NCBI GenBank assembly: GCA_910588135.1
Contig: CAJUOT010000005.1
Span: 20,324-84,323, forward strand
DNA from: an uncultured Oscillospiraceae bacterium
GTDB lineage: Bacteria; Bacillota; Clostridia; Oscillospirales; Oscillospiraceae
Direction of reading: 5' to 3'
DNA length: 64,000 bases
Part shown: positions 40,820-49,755 of the stretch, piece after piece
Layout of the letters: each line of letters begins with the position of its first letter
How positions within the stretch are numbered: the first letter of the stretch is position 1
Program-made: the position numbers and the translations under genes
Notes under the pieces: generated by a model
Told to the model about the DNA's origin: nothing
Databases searched by the model: none
What the model saw: only the letters and a program-made list of their open reading frames with translations

Positions 40820-40848
40820 TTCTCACGGGGGAAAAAATGTGGTATAGT
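40820..40848 (+). promoter_or_regulatory. Probable promoter for murB-rapZ-yvcK-whiA
   Basis: TTCTCA (40820-40825), 17-base spacer, TATAGT (40843-40848), with a long untranslated leader of about 85 bases before murB. Confidence 0.5.
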
Positions 40849-40938
40849 AAATAAAAATTGGAAAAGCGTCAAATGATACCCTTAGCCTTGCCTGATTGTA
40901 AGCCAGCGGCACAAAAACCATTTTCCGGGAGGCCCCCT

Positions 40939-41913
40939 ATGATGGACTGGAACGCCTTGTATGACCGTCTGCGCGCCGCCGCCCCCGCCCTGGAGCTGCG
41001 CCGGGACGAACCCATGTCCCGCCACACCTCCTTCCAGGTGGGCGGGCCGGTGCCCATTATGGCCCTGCCCAAGGACGAGGAGGAGGTGGGGCAGATTCTC
41101 TCCGTGGCCGTAATGGAGTTCGGCCTGCGCCCCTTCTTCATGGGCAAGGGCACCAACCTGCTGGTGTCGGACGCGGGGGCCGATCTGCTGGTGGTCAAAG
41201 CCTACGACGGCCTGAACCGTCTGGAGCTTCTGCCCGAGGGGGAGTGGCCCGGGCGGCGCACCATCCAGGCGGGCAGCGGCGTGTCCCTGGCGCGGCTGGC
41301 CAGCTTCGCCCTGGAGTGCGGCCTCACCGGGCTGGAGTTTGCCCACGGCATCCCCGGCAGCGTAGGGGGCGGGGTCTACATGAACGCCGGAGCCTACGGC
41401 GGGGAGATGGGGCAGGTGGTGTCCAGCGTGGTGTCCAACGCCCTGCCGCCGGAGGAGTTCCTCCGGGAACACGTCAACCCCCAATTCTCCTACCGCCGCA
41501 GCCAGTTCCAGGATCACGACAGTTTTATCGTCCGGGCCAGCTTCTCCCTGGAACCGGGCGACCCGGCGGAGATCAAGGCCAGGATGGACGACCTGGCCCA
41601 ACGCCGCCGGGAAAAGCAGCCCCTGGAATACCCCAGCGCGGGCAGCACCTTCAAGCGGCCCGCTCCCGTGGACGGGCAGCCCGTCTACGCCGCCGCGCTG
41701 ATTGACCAGTGCGGCTTGAAGGGGCTTGCCGTTGGCGGGGCCCAGGTGTCGGAGAAGCACGCGGGCTTTGTCATCAACCGGGGCGGGGCCAGCTGTGAGG
41801 ACATTGTGAAGCTGATGGCCCAGGTGCGGGAGCGGGTATCCCGGGAGACCGGCGTCACGCTGGAGCCGGAGGTGCGCTATCTGGGGAAGGAGGGAGAAGG
41901 GTGGAATTTCTGA
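40939..41913 (+). CDS. murB: UDP-N-acetylenolpyruvoylglucosamine reductase
   Basis: FAD enzyme completing UDP-MurNAc synthesis; 324 aa. FAD-binding region KGTNLLVSDAG, GLEFAHGIPGSVGGGVYMNAGAYGGEM, SYRRSQF and the catalytic Ser in SAGSTFKRP identify it. A C-terminal Glu in LEPEVRYLG fits the active site. ATG 40939 lies six bases after GGGAGG. Its end overlaps rapZ by 13 bases, an arrangement also seen in other clostridia (murB-rapZ-yvcK-whiA). Confidence 0.95.
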   Translation: MMDWNALYDRLRAAAPALELRRDEPMSRHTSFQVGGPVPIMALPKDEEEVGQILSVAVMEFGLRPFFMGKGTNLLVSDAGADLLVVKAYDGLNRLELLPEGEWPGRRTIQAGSGVSLARLASFALECGLTGLEFAHGIPGSVGGGVYMNAGAYGGEMGQVVSSVVSNALPPEEFLREHVNPQFSYRRSQFQDHDSFIVRASFSLEPGDPAEIKARMDDLAQRRREKQPLEYPSAGSTFKRPAPVDGQPVYAAALIDQCGLKGLAVGGAQVSEKHAGFVINRGGASCEDIVKLMAQVRERVSRETGVTLEPEVRYLGKEGEGWNF

Positions 41914-42764
41914 TTGTGTCCGGCCTGTCCGGGGCGGGCAAGTCCACCGTCATGTCTATTTTGGAGGACAGCGGCTTTTTCTGCGTGGACAACCTGCCCC
42001 CGGTGCTCATCCCCAAGTTTGCCGAGGTGTGTCTGGCGGGGGCGGGCTCCTACGAGCGGGTGGCCATGGTGTGCGACATCCGGGGCGGGGAGAAGTTTGA
42101 CGGCCTGTTCGAGGCCATGGACACGCTGAAGGCCATGGAGTTCCAGTACAAGGTGCTGTTTGTGGACGCGGACGACGCGGCCATCATCAAGCGGTACAAA
42201 GAGACCCGCCGCAGCCACCCGCTGATGGGGGAGTGCGGAAGCCTGTTCGACGCGGTGGAGCGGGAGCGGGCCGCCATGGCCCCGGTGCGCGCCCACGCGG
42301 ACTACGTGATTACCACCACCTCCCTGCCGGTGCGCAAGCTCCGGGGACAGGTGCTGGATATGTTTGCCCCCAACCGCAAAAGCGCCAACGAGATGAGCGT
42401 GACAGTGACCTCCTTCGGTTTCAAGTACGGCCTGCCCCTGGAGGCGGACCTGGTGCTGGACGTGCGGTTTCTGCCCAACCCCTTTTACGTTGAGGAGCTG
42501 CGGCCCAAGACCGGGCTGGACCAGGGGGTGGCGGACTACGTGTTCTCCAACCCCACCGCCCAGGAGCTGATGGAGCACCTGCGGGGGCTGATGGACTTCC
42601 TCCTGCCCCATTTTGTGGAAGAGGGCAAGAGCGCCCTGGTGGTCGCCATCGGCTGCACCGGGGGACGGCACCGCTCCGTGGCGGTGACCCACGCGCTCAC
42701 CGAGTACATCCAATCTCTGGGCTACGCCGCCGGCGAGACCCACCGGGACATGACGAGGGCATGA
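41901..42764 (+). CDS. rapZ: RapZ/YvcJ nucleotide-binding protein
   Basis: 287-aa P-loop protein (GLSGAGKST), with DNLPPVLIPKF, RRSHPL, the C-terminal GCTGGRHRSV and a family-typical length. E. coli RapZ controls GlmS through sRNA; Bacillus YvcJ binds GTP with unclear role. It starts at GTG 41901 after GGGAGAAGG. Overlap with yvcK is 4 bases. Confidence 0.93.
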   Translation: MEFLIVSGLSGAGKSTVMSILEDSGFFCVDNLPPVLIPKFAEVCLAGAGSYERVAMVCDIRGGEKFDGLFEAMDTLKAMEFQYKVLFVDADDAAIIKRYKETRRSHPLMGECGSLFDAVERERAAMAPVRAHADYVITTTSLPVRKLRGQVLDMFAPNRKSANEMSVTVTSFGFKYGLPLEADLVLDVRFLPNPFYVEELRPKTGLDQGVADYVFSNPTAQELMEHLRGLMDFLLPHFVEEGKSALVVAIGCTGGRHRSVAVTHALTEYIQSLGYAAGETHRDMTRA

Positions 42765-43765
42765 ACATGATGGAACTGAAACGGCGCAAGGGCCCCGCCA
42801 CTGTGGCCCTGGGGGGCGGGCACGGCCTTTCTGCCATCCTGCGGGGGTTGAAATTATACCTCGACGATCTCACCGCCATTGTCACCGTGGCCGACGACGG
42901 GGGCGGCTCCGGGGTGCTCCGGGAAGACCTGGGCATGCCGCCCCCCGGAGACATCCGCAGCTGCATGGAGGCGCTGGCGGACACCGAATCGCTGATGCAG
43001 CAGCTGCTGGCCTACCGCTTCCCCGACGGAAGGCTGGCGGGGCAGGCGTTTGGCAACCTGCTGCTGGCGGCGCTGGATGGCATCTCCCCTTCTTTCGACC
43101 AGGCGGTGGCCCGGATGAGCGAGGTTTTGGCGATTACGGGGCGTATTTTGCCGGTGACAAATGCCAATGTGCAATTGGAGGCCAGCTTTGAAAACGGGGC
43201 CAGTGTGCGGGGGGAGTCCAAAATTTTCGCCGCAAAAAAGGAGCAGAACTGCCGTATTCACCATGTGCGCCTGCTGCCCGAACACACCCCCGCCCTGCCC
43301 GCGGCTCTGGAGGCCATCCGGGAGGCGGAGGTCATCCTGCTGGGGCCGGGGAGCCTGTACACCAGTGTCATCCCCAATCTGCTGGTGGACGGCGTCTCCG
43401 AGGCCATCATCGACAGCCCGGCGCTGAAGATCTACGTCTGCAACATCATGACCCAGGACGGCGAGACGGAGGGGATGACCGCCCAGGACCATGTGGCGGC
43501 GCTGCTGGAGCACGGGGGGCCGGGACTGGTGGACCTGTGCCTGTGCAGCTCCGACCCCATCAGCCGGGAGCTGCTGGAGCGCTACTCCGCCGAGGACGCG
43601 GAGCCCATGCGGGTGGACCGCCGGGAGATGGAGCTGCTGGGGGTGGAGGTGGTGTGCCGCCCCCTGATGGATATGGACTGCGGCTATGCCCGCCACTCCG
43701 GGGTGAAGGTTGCCCGGGCGGTGCTGGACCTGTACCAGCAGCGGGCCGACACCAAGATATTCTGA
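42761..43765 (+). CDS. yvcK: YvcK/CofD-like gluconeogenesis factor
   Basis: 334-aa protein of the CofD-like family with ALGGGHGLSAILRGLK, VTVADDGGGSGVLR and NPADD-like loops. Bacillus YvcK is required on gluconeogenic carbon, binds UDP-GlcNAc and is a substrate of PrkC, whose gene lies 11 kb upstream here. Close in-frame ATGs exist at 42761, 42767 and 42770. I chose 42761, which overlaps the rapZ stop. Confidence 0.93.
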   Translation: MNMMELKRRKGPATVALGGGHGLSAILRGLKLYLDDLTAIVTVADDGGGSGVLREDLGMPPPGDIRSCMEALADTESLMQQLLAYRFPDGRLAGQAFGNLLLAALDGISPSFDQAVARMSEVLAITGRILPVTNANVQLEASFENGASVRGESKIFAAKKEQNCRIHHVRLLPEHTPALPAALEAIREAEVILLGPGSLYTSVIPNLLVDGVSEAIIDSPALKIYVCNIMTQDGETEGMTAQDHVAALLEHGGPGLVDLCLCSSDPISRELLERYSAEDAEPMRVDRREMELLGVEVVCRPLMDMDCGYARHSGVKVARAVLDLYQQRADTKIF

Positions 43766-43788
43766 GCGCCCGCCCACGGGGCGGGCGC
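43766..43788 (+). other. 10-bp GC hairpin between yvcK and whiA
   Basis: GCGCCCGCCC (43766-43775) pairs with GGGCGGGCGC (43779-43788). No T-run. Possibly an RNA-processing or pause signal. Confidence 0.35.
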
Positions 43789-43816
43789 GGGGATCACACG
43801 ACGAGGGGGGAGCGCG

Positions 43817-44728
43817 ATGGCTTTTTCGGCCGACGTGAAGGGGGAGCTGTGCCGCGCCCCCGTCAGCCGCAGGTGCTGCGCCATGGCGGAGGCTTACGGC
43901 ATACTGCTGTTCTGCGGGGCGTTCCACCCCAGGCAGGCCCGGATTGTCACCGAATGCGGGGCGCTGAAGGAGCGGCTGCCCGCCCTGTTCCGAAAAGCCT
44001 TCAAGGTGTCCTTTGACCAGACCCCCGAGCCGGGGGAGGGAAAGGGGACGTTTCTCATTGAGAGCCCCGCCAAGCTGGGGGCCATTTTTGACGCCTTCGA
44101 CCTGGACCGGGACGGCTCGGTGGCCCTGCACATCAATCTGGCCCCGCTGGAGGAGGAGCACTGCCGTGGGGCGTTTCTCCGGGGGGCGTTTCTGGCGGGG
44201 GGATCGGTGACCGACCCTATGAAGGGCTACCATCTGGAGCTGGCCACCTCCCACTACCATGTGGGCCGGGAGCTGCCCGCCCTGCTGCGGGAGGCGGGCT
44301 TTGAACCCAAGGAGACGGAGCGCAAGGGGAACTACGTGGTGTACTTCAAACACTCCGACCATATTGAGGATTTTTTGACCTACCTGGGCGCGCCGGTGGC
44401 CGCCATGGGGGTGATGGCGGCCAAGATCGAGCGGGACCTGCGGGGCAGCGTGAACCGGCAGGTGAACTGTGACAGCGCCAACCTGGACAAGACGGTGGCG
44501 GCGGCCAGGGAGCAGATGGCGGCCATTGAACGCCTGCGGGAGTCGGGGCGGCTGGATTCTCTTCCGGACAAGCTCCAAGAGGCGGCGCGGCTGAGAATCG
44601 AAAATCCGGAGCTGAACCTGGGCCAGCTGGGGGCGCTGTGCGATCCGGCGGTGAGCAAGTCGGCGCTGAACCACCGGATGCGGAAATTGCTGGAATTGGC
44701 GGAGGGCTTGGGCCATGAGGCGGTATGA
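43817..44728 (+). CDS. whiA: WhiA family DNA-binding protein
   Basis: 303-aa regulator combining a degenerate LAGLIDADG-homing-endonuclease-like N-domain (CRGAFLRGAFLAGGSVTDPMKGYHLELA) with a C-terminal helix-turn-helix (LNLGQLGALCDPAVSKSALNHRMRKLLEL). It controls sporulation genes in Streptomyces and influences division and chromosome segregation in Bacillus. It is the last gene of the rapZ-yvcK-whiA set. Its end overlaps the first EFHS paralogue by 14 bases. Confidence 0.94.
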   Translation: MAFSADVKGELCRAPVSRRCCAMAEAYGILLFCGAFHPRQARIVTECGALKERLPALFRKAFKVSFDQTPEPGEGKGTFLIESPAKLGAIFDAFDLDRDGSVALHINLAPLEEEHCRGAFLRGAFLAGGSVTDPMKGYHLELATSHYHVGRELPALLREAGFEPKETERKGNYVVYFKHSDHIEDFLTYLGAPVAAMGVMAAKIERDLRGSVNRQVNCDSANLDKTVAAAREQMAAIERLRESGRLDSLPDKLQEAARLRIENPELNLGQLGALCDPAVSKSALNHRMRKLLELAEGLGHEAV

Positions 44729-45170
44729 GTTCCACAGCGCCCTGCCGCCGGAGGAGATCATGGCCCGCTTGCGAAAGCGGACCCGCCCCTGGTCCCGGCT
44801 GGACGGCTGGACCGCCCGAAACACTTGGTTTTTGCGGGAGGGCGGGGAGGGACCGCCCCGCCTTATTTGCACCGGCCCGGCGCGGAGCTACGGATTTGCC
44901 GGGCTGACTTTGACTCCGGCGGAGGGCGGAACGGATATCACGGCGCTTGTGGGCGCGGCGAAAACCATGTACATTGCCGATATTGTCCTGGCGGTCATGC
45001 TGGCCGGAATGGCTTTGATTCGCGTATATCTCACCGGCAGCCCGCTGGGGGCGCTGGGGGTTCTGGTGCGCTACGGGTGGATTGCGCCGGTGATGGCGTG
45101 GACGGGAAGCCTCACCCGCCGGAAACTGCCTGAGCTGGTGAATTTCATCGGGGACAATCTGCTGGCGTGA
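44715..45170 (+). CDS. EFHS-family membrane protein 1 (unknown function)
   Basis: 151-aa protein starting MRRYEFHSALPPEEIMARL. A beta-rich segment (residues 40-85) is followed by two hydrophobic helices (IADIVLAVMLAGMALIRVYL, LGALGVLVRYGWIAPVMAW) and the terminal motif NFIGDNLL. It is a paralogue of the next two genes. It overlaps whiA by 14 bases, with GGAGGG nine bases upstream. Function unknown; probably a cytoplasmic beta domain tethered by a hairpin of helices. Confidence 0.65.
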   Translation: MRRYEFHSALPPEEIMARLRKRTRPWSRLDGWTARNTWFLREGGEGPPRLICTGPARSYGFAGLTLTPAEGGTDITALVGAAKTMYIADIVLAVMLAGMALIRVYLTGSPLGALGVLVRYGWIAPVMAWTGSLTRRKLPELVNFIGDNLLA

Positions 45171-45195
45171 CGGCTTGCGCAAGGGGGCGGCAGTT

Positions 45196-45768
45196 GTGAA
45201 AAAATATGAATTCCACAGCGTCCTCCCCCCGGAAGAGCTGAAAAAGCGGCTGATCTGGGAGACCGCCGTGGAAAACGAGCAGTATAAAAAACAGTTCAAG
45301 ATCGCCCTGCGCTGGAAGGGGGAGCGCGAGTTCACCTTCTACACTGTGGGATATAACGGCGGTTCCGGGGCTTACCGCTCGGCGGAGGCGGGGACACGGG
45401 GCGCTTCCATGGATTTTTGGGCTGGGGCGGGCTGGAGCGCAGCCTTTTCCCCTGTATTCTGCGGGCAGATCGCCCCGGATGGGGCGGGCAGCGTGATATC
45501 CGGCCACTTCCGCCAGCCGCTGTGGGGCTGGGCCGTGTGCATCGGCGGAGTACACGGCCTGGGCGTCATCTCCTGCGCCGTGACAGGACGATACTGGATA
45601 TATGTAATCGCCCTGATCCTGGGTATCCCCATGTTTCGGGATTTCCTTTTTCCGGAGCGAACGAAGGGCGCCGGAGAGCTCTGGGATATGCTCGAATATC
45701 TGGTGGAGACTGTTGGCGGCTTTGCGATGGAGCGGGAGAAATCAAGCAAGAGTCAAATTGAGGAGTAA
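45196..45768 (+). CDS. EFHS-family membrane protein 2 (unknown function)
   Basis: 190-aa protein starting KKYEFHSVLPPEELKKRL at GTG 45196, eight bases behind AAGGGGGCGG. It has the N-terminal motif, a beta-rich middle (FKIALRWKGEREFTFYTVGYNGG; FCGQIAPDGAGSVISGHF) and two helices near residues 120-155. The longer charged C-terminus lacks the DNLL ending. Base composition is lower in GC than its neighbours. Paralogue of the flanking genes. Confidence 0.65.
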   Translation: MKKYEFHSVLPPEELKKRLIWETAVENEQYKKQFKIALRWKGEREFTFYTVGYNGGSGAYRSAEAGTRGASMDFWAGAGWSAAFSPVFCGQIAPDGAGSVISGHFRQPLWGWAVCIGGVHGLGVISCAVTGRYWIYVIALILGIPMFRDFLFPERTKGAGELWDMLEYLVETVGGFAMEREKSSKSQIEE

Positions 45769-45802
45769 AAGCCCTGCCCCCCTGAAAAGGAGGCTGTTCG
45801 CT

Positions 45803-46249
45803 ATGAGGCAGCACGAATTTCACAGCAGCCTGTCTCCAGAGCAGGTGTTCGCCCGGCTGAACGCCCGGGCCACAGAGAACCGTTATCTTGATCCGTGGGT
45901 TGGGGGAAAGATGTTTTTATACTACCGAAAAGAGGAGCGGTTCTGGCTGTCCTATACAGGGAATATCCCTGTTGCCCGGGGGGAATCCCCGTTCCGGGGA
46001 AATGTGACGGCGGAAGGCAGTGGAAGCCTGATCACAGGCACCTTTGCGCCGAATCCCAGAGGAACACTTGTGCTCTCCGCACTTTGCTTCATTTCCATGC
46101 TGCTGTTCCGTTCTCCGCTGTGGTTCGCCGTATTCGGCGCTGTCCTTGGTTTTGCGTGGCTCCATTTGATGGCAAAGCTGATACAGCTTCCATTTTTGGG
46201 ACGCCATAAAGCTATCCTGAAGTTTATAGAAGATAACCTGCTGAACTAA
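45803..46249 (+). CDS. EFHS-family membrane protein 3 (unknown function)
   Basis: 148-aa protein starting MRQHEFHSSLSPEQVFARL. The beta middle reads KEERFWLSYTGN...FRGNVTAEGSGSLITGTFAP, parallel to paralogue 2. Two helices (LVLSALCFISMLLF, WFAVFGAVLGFAWLHLMA) and a terminal KFIEDNLLN follow. ATG 45803 lies ten bases after AAAGGAGG. It is also lower in GC. dnaE starts 20 bases downstream. Confidence 0.65.
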   Translation: MRQHEFHSSLSPEQVFARLNARATENRYLDPWVGGKMFLYYRKEERFWLSYTGNIPVARGESPFRGNVTAEGSGSLITGTFAPNPRGTLVLSALCFISMLLFRSPLWFAVFGAVLGFAWLHLMAKLIQLPFLGRHKAILKFIEDNLLN

Positions 46250-46269
46250 AGAGACAAGGAGGCACCACC

Positions 46270-49200
46270 ATGGCCTTTACCCACCTGCATCTCCACACCG
46301 AATACTCCCTTCTGGACGGGGCCTGCCGGATCGAAAAGCTGGTGGACCGGGTGAAGGAGCTGGGCCAGTCCGCCGTGGCCATCACCGACCATGGGGTGAT
46401 GTACGGCGTCATCGACTTCTACCGGGCCTGCAAGGCCGCGGGGGTGAAGCCCGTCATCGGCTGCGAGGTCTACGTGGCCCCCCGCACCCGGTTCGACCGG
46501 GTGCACGAGCTGGACGGCTCGGCGCGGCACCTCGTCCTGCTGTGCCGGAACGAGGAGGGCTACCGCAATCTGAGCTACATAGTGTCCATGGCCTTCACTG
46601 AGGGCTTCTACATCAAGCCCCGGATCGACATGGACCTGCTCCGGGAGCATTGCGGGGGGCTCATCGCCCTGTCCGCCTGCCTTGCCGGGGAGATTCCCCG
46701 CCGCCTGCGCAACGGGGACTATGAGGGGGCGAAGGCCCACGCCCTGGAGATGCGGCAGCTCTTTGGGGAGGACGGCTACTATCTGGAGATTCAGGACCAC
46801 AGGATTCCGGAGCAGCAGGTGGTCAACGCGGGCATCCTGCGCCTGAGCCGGGACACCGGCATCCCCCTGGTGGCAACCAACGACTGCCACTACCTCACCC
46901 GGGAGGACGCCGCTGTGCAGGACGTGCTCATGTGCGTCCAGACGGGCAAGCTGGTGGAGGACGCCGAACGGATGCGCTTTGAGACGGACGAGTTTTATGT
47001 GAAGGGCGAGGAGGAGATGCGCGCCCTGTTCCCCAACTGCCCTGAGGCCATCGACAACACCCAGAAAATCGTGGACGCCTGCAATGTGGACTTTGAGTTC
47101 GGCACCTACCACCTGCCCGAGTTCAAGCTCCCCCAGGGGGAGACCGACGGCGACGCCTACTTTGAGAAGCTGTGCTGGCAGGGCTTTGCCCAGCGCTACC
47201 CGGACGGCGGCGGGGAGCTGGAGGACCGTCTGCGCATGGAGATGGGGGTCATCCGGCAGATGGGGTTTGTGGACTACTTCCTCATTGTGTCCGACTTCAT
47301 CGGCTATGCCAAGGCAAATGGCATCCCGGTGGGGCCGGGGCGGGGCTCCGGGGCGGGGTCCATGGTGGCCTACTGCCTGCGGATTACCGACGTGGACCCC
47401 ATCAAATACGGCCTTATTTTCGAGCGGTTTTTGAATCCCGAGCGGGTGACCATGCCCGATATCGACATCGACTTCTGCATCCGGCGGCGGCAGGAGGTGA
47501 TTGACTACGTGTCCCGGAAGTACGGCGAGGACCACGTGGTGCAGATCGTCACCTTCGGCACCATGAAGGCCAAGGCCGCCATCCGGGACGTGGGGCGGGT
47601 GCTGAACGTCCCCTATGCCGAGGTGGACAACATCGCCAAGCAGGTGCCCTTCGAGCTGAAAATGACCATTGACAAGGCGCTGGTGCTGTCCAAGGGCCTG
47701 TCCGACCTCTACAACGGGGACGAGCGGGTGCACGAGCTGGTGGACATGGCCCGGAAGATCGAGGGGATGCCGCGCAACGCCTCCACTCACGCCGCCGGGG
47801 TGGTGATCACCAAGCTTCCGGTGTACGAGTACGTCCCCCTGGCCACCAACGACGGCCAGCCGGTCACCCAGTACACCATGACCACCATCGAGGAGCTGGG
47901 ACTCTTAAAAATGGACTTTCTGGGTCTGCGCAACCTGACGGTGCTGGACGACGCGGCCAAGATGGTTCAAAAAGAGGTTCCCGGCTTCCGGCTGGAGGAC
48001 ATCCCGGACGACGACGCGGCCGTCTACCAGATGCTGTCTGAGGGCCGCACCTCCGGGGTGTTCCAGATGGAGTCGGCGGGGATGACCAGCGTGTGCGTGG
48101 GCCTCAAGCCCCGCAGCATTGAGGATATCTGCGCCATCATCGCCCTGTACCGCCCCGGCCCCATGGACTCCATCCCGAAATTCCTGGCCTGCGCCCAGGA
48201 CCCGTCGCAGGTCGCCTACAAGCATCCGGCGCTGGAGCCCATCCTGGCCAACACCTACGGCTGCATTGTCTACCAGGAGCAGGTCATCGAGATCTTCCGC
48301 AAGCTGGCGGGCTACTCCCTGGGTCAGGCGGACATGGTGCGCCGGGCCATGAGCAAAAAAAAGGAGAAGGACGTGCAGCGGGAGCGAAGCGCCTTCATCC
48401 ACGGCGACCCCGCCCGGAATATCCCCGGCTGCGAGGCCAACGGCATCCCAGGGCCGGTGGCGGAATCCATCTACGACGAGATCAACGATTTCGCCCACTA
48501 CGCCTTCAACAAGTCCCACTCCCTGGCCTATGCCATTGTGGCCTATCAGACGGCGTGGTTCAAGTGCCGCCATCCCAGGAAGTATATGGCGGCCCTGCTC
48601 ACCTCCGTGCTGGACTCCCAGGACAAGGTGGCGGAGTACATCGCCGAGTGCAAGGACAGCGGCATCGCCCTGCTCCCCCCGGATATCAACGGCTCCGGCG
48701 CGACCTTTACGGTGTCGGGGGAAAACATCCGGTTTGGCCTGGCGGCCCTCAAGGGGGTGGGGGTGGGCTTCACCAACGCGGTGCTGGCCGAGCGGGACAA
48801 GGGCGGACCCTTCGCCTCCTTCCCGGAGTTCTGCTCCCGGATGTACGACTGCGATCTCAACAAGCGGGTGCTGGACAGCCTGATCCGCTCCGGCTGCTTT
48901 GACAGCATGGGCTGCCGCCGCTCTCAGCTGATGAAGGTGTACGAACAGGTGGTGGACTCCATCGCCCGGGACCGGAGGAAAAACGTGGAGGGCCAGTTTG
49001 ACCTGTTCGGCGGGGGAGGGGGCGGGTTGTCCGTACCCACGGTGATCCTGCCGGATATCCCGGAGTTTTCCCCGGTGGAGCTGATGGCCATGGAGAAGGA
49101 GACCACCGGGCTGTACCTCACCGGCCATCCCATGGACGAATACCGCAGGCAGGCCCAGCGGTACGGGGCGGTGCCCATCTCCGCGGTGATGGCGGCGGGC

Positions 49201-49731
49201 GCCGGAGAGGAGGACGGCTCCTCCCCCTATGGGGACGGCCAGCGGGTGACCCTGGCGGGGGTGGTGGCGTCGGTGCGGACCAAGACCACCAAGAACAATT
49301 CGCTCATGGCCTACGTCGTGCTGGAGGACGCCACGGGAAGCGTTGAACTGCTGTGCTTCTCCCGCACGCTGACGGAGAGCGGGGCCTATCTGAAGGTCAA
49401 CCTGCCCATTGTGGTGACGGGAAAGGTGTCCATCCGGGAGGAGAAGGCGCCCCAGCTCATGGTGGACCGGGTGATTCCCCTGACTGATGTGCCCGGGAGG
49501 GCGGCGGGGGCCGGGGAGAACCAGGTGCTGTGGATTCGCCTGCCCGACGGGGAGGAGAGCTTCAACTGGCTGAAAAAGCTGATGAATATGTTCCCGGGGG
49601 ACGCCCCGGCCATCGTTTATCTCACCGACCGGCGCCGGAAGCTCCAGACCCACTGCCTCCACCACGAGGCCCTGCTGGCGGAGCTTCGGGAGACCCTGGG
49701 GGAGGAAAACGTGGTGCTCAAGGAGAAGTAG
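46270..49731 (+). CDS. dnaE: DNA polymerase III alpha subunit DnaE
   Basis: Replicative polymerase of 1153 aa. N-terminal PHP domain (HLHLHTEYSLLDGACRIEKL), active-site loops GPGRGSGAGSMVAYCLRI and MPDIDIDFCIRRR with the catalytic Asp pair, FMANHGF-like helix-hairpin region, and a C-terminal OB fold (VTLAGVVASVRTKTTKNNSLMAYVVLEDATGSVELLCF). No exonuclease insertion is present, so it is DnaE rather than PolC. It follows the EFHS genes with an AAGGAGGC site. Confidence 0.95.
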   Translation: MAFTHLHLHTEYSLLDGACRIEKLVDRVKELGQSAVAITDHGVMYGVIDFYRACKAAGVKPVIGCEVYVAPRTRFDRVHELDGSARHLVLLCRNEEGYRNLSYIVSMAFTEGFYIKPRIDMDLLREHCGGLIALSACLAGEIPRRLRNGDYEGAKAHALEMRQLFGEDGYYLEIQDHRIPEQQVVNAGILRLSRDTGIPLVATNDCHYLTREDAAVQDVLMCVQTGKLVEDAERMRFETDEFYVKGEEEMRALFPNCPEAIDNTQKIVDACNVDFEFGTYHLPEFKLPQGETDGDAYFEKLCWQGFAQRYPDGGGELEDRLRMEMGVIRQMGFVDYFLIVSDFIGYAKANGIPVGPGRGSGAGSMVAYCLRITDVDPIKYGLIFERFLNPERVTMPDIDIDFCIRRRQEVIDYVSRKYGEDHVVQIVTFGTMKAKAAIRDVGRVLNVPYAEVDNIAKQVPFELKMTIDKALVLSKGLSDLYNGDERVHELVDMARKIEGMPRNASTHAAGVVITKLPVYEYVPLATNDGQPVTQYTMTTIEELGLLKMDFLGLRNLTVLDDAAKMVQKEVPGFRLEDIPDDDAAVYQMLSEGRTSGVFQMESAGMTSVCVGLKPRSIEDICAIIALYRPGPMDSIPKFLACAQDPSQVAYKHPALEPILANTYGCIVYQEQVIEIFRKLAGYSLGQADMVRRAMSKKKEKDVQRERSAFIHGDPARNIPGCEANGIPGPVAESIYDEINDFAHYAFNKSHSLAYAIVAYQTAWFKCRHPRKYMAALLTSVLDSQDKVAEYIAECKDSGIALLPPDINGSGATFTVSGENIRFGLAALKGVGVGFTNAVLAERDKGGPFASFPEFCSRMYDCDLNKRVLDSLIRSGCFDSMGCRRSQLMKVYEQVVDSIARDRRKNVEGQFDLFGGGGGGLSVPTVILPDIPEFSPVELMAMEKETTGLYLTGHPMDEYRRQAQRYGAVPISAVMAAGAGEEDGSSPYGDGQRVTLAGVVASVRTKTTKNNSLMAYVVLEDATGSVELLCFSRTLTESGAYLKVNLPIVVTGKVSIREEKAPQLMVDRVIPLTDVPGRAAGAGENQVLWIRLPDGEESFNWLKKLMNMFPGDAPAIVYLTDRRRKLQTHCLHHEALLAELRETLGEENVVLKEK

Positions 49732-49755
49732 GCACAGGCGGCCCAAGGAGACAAT

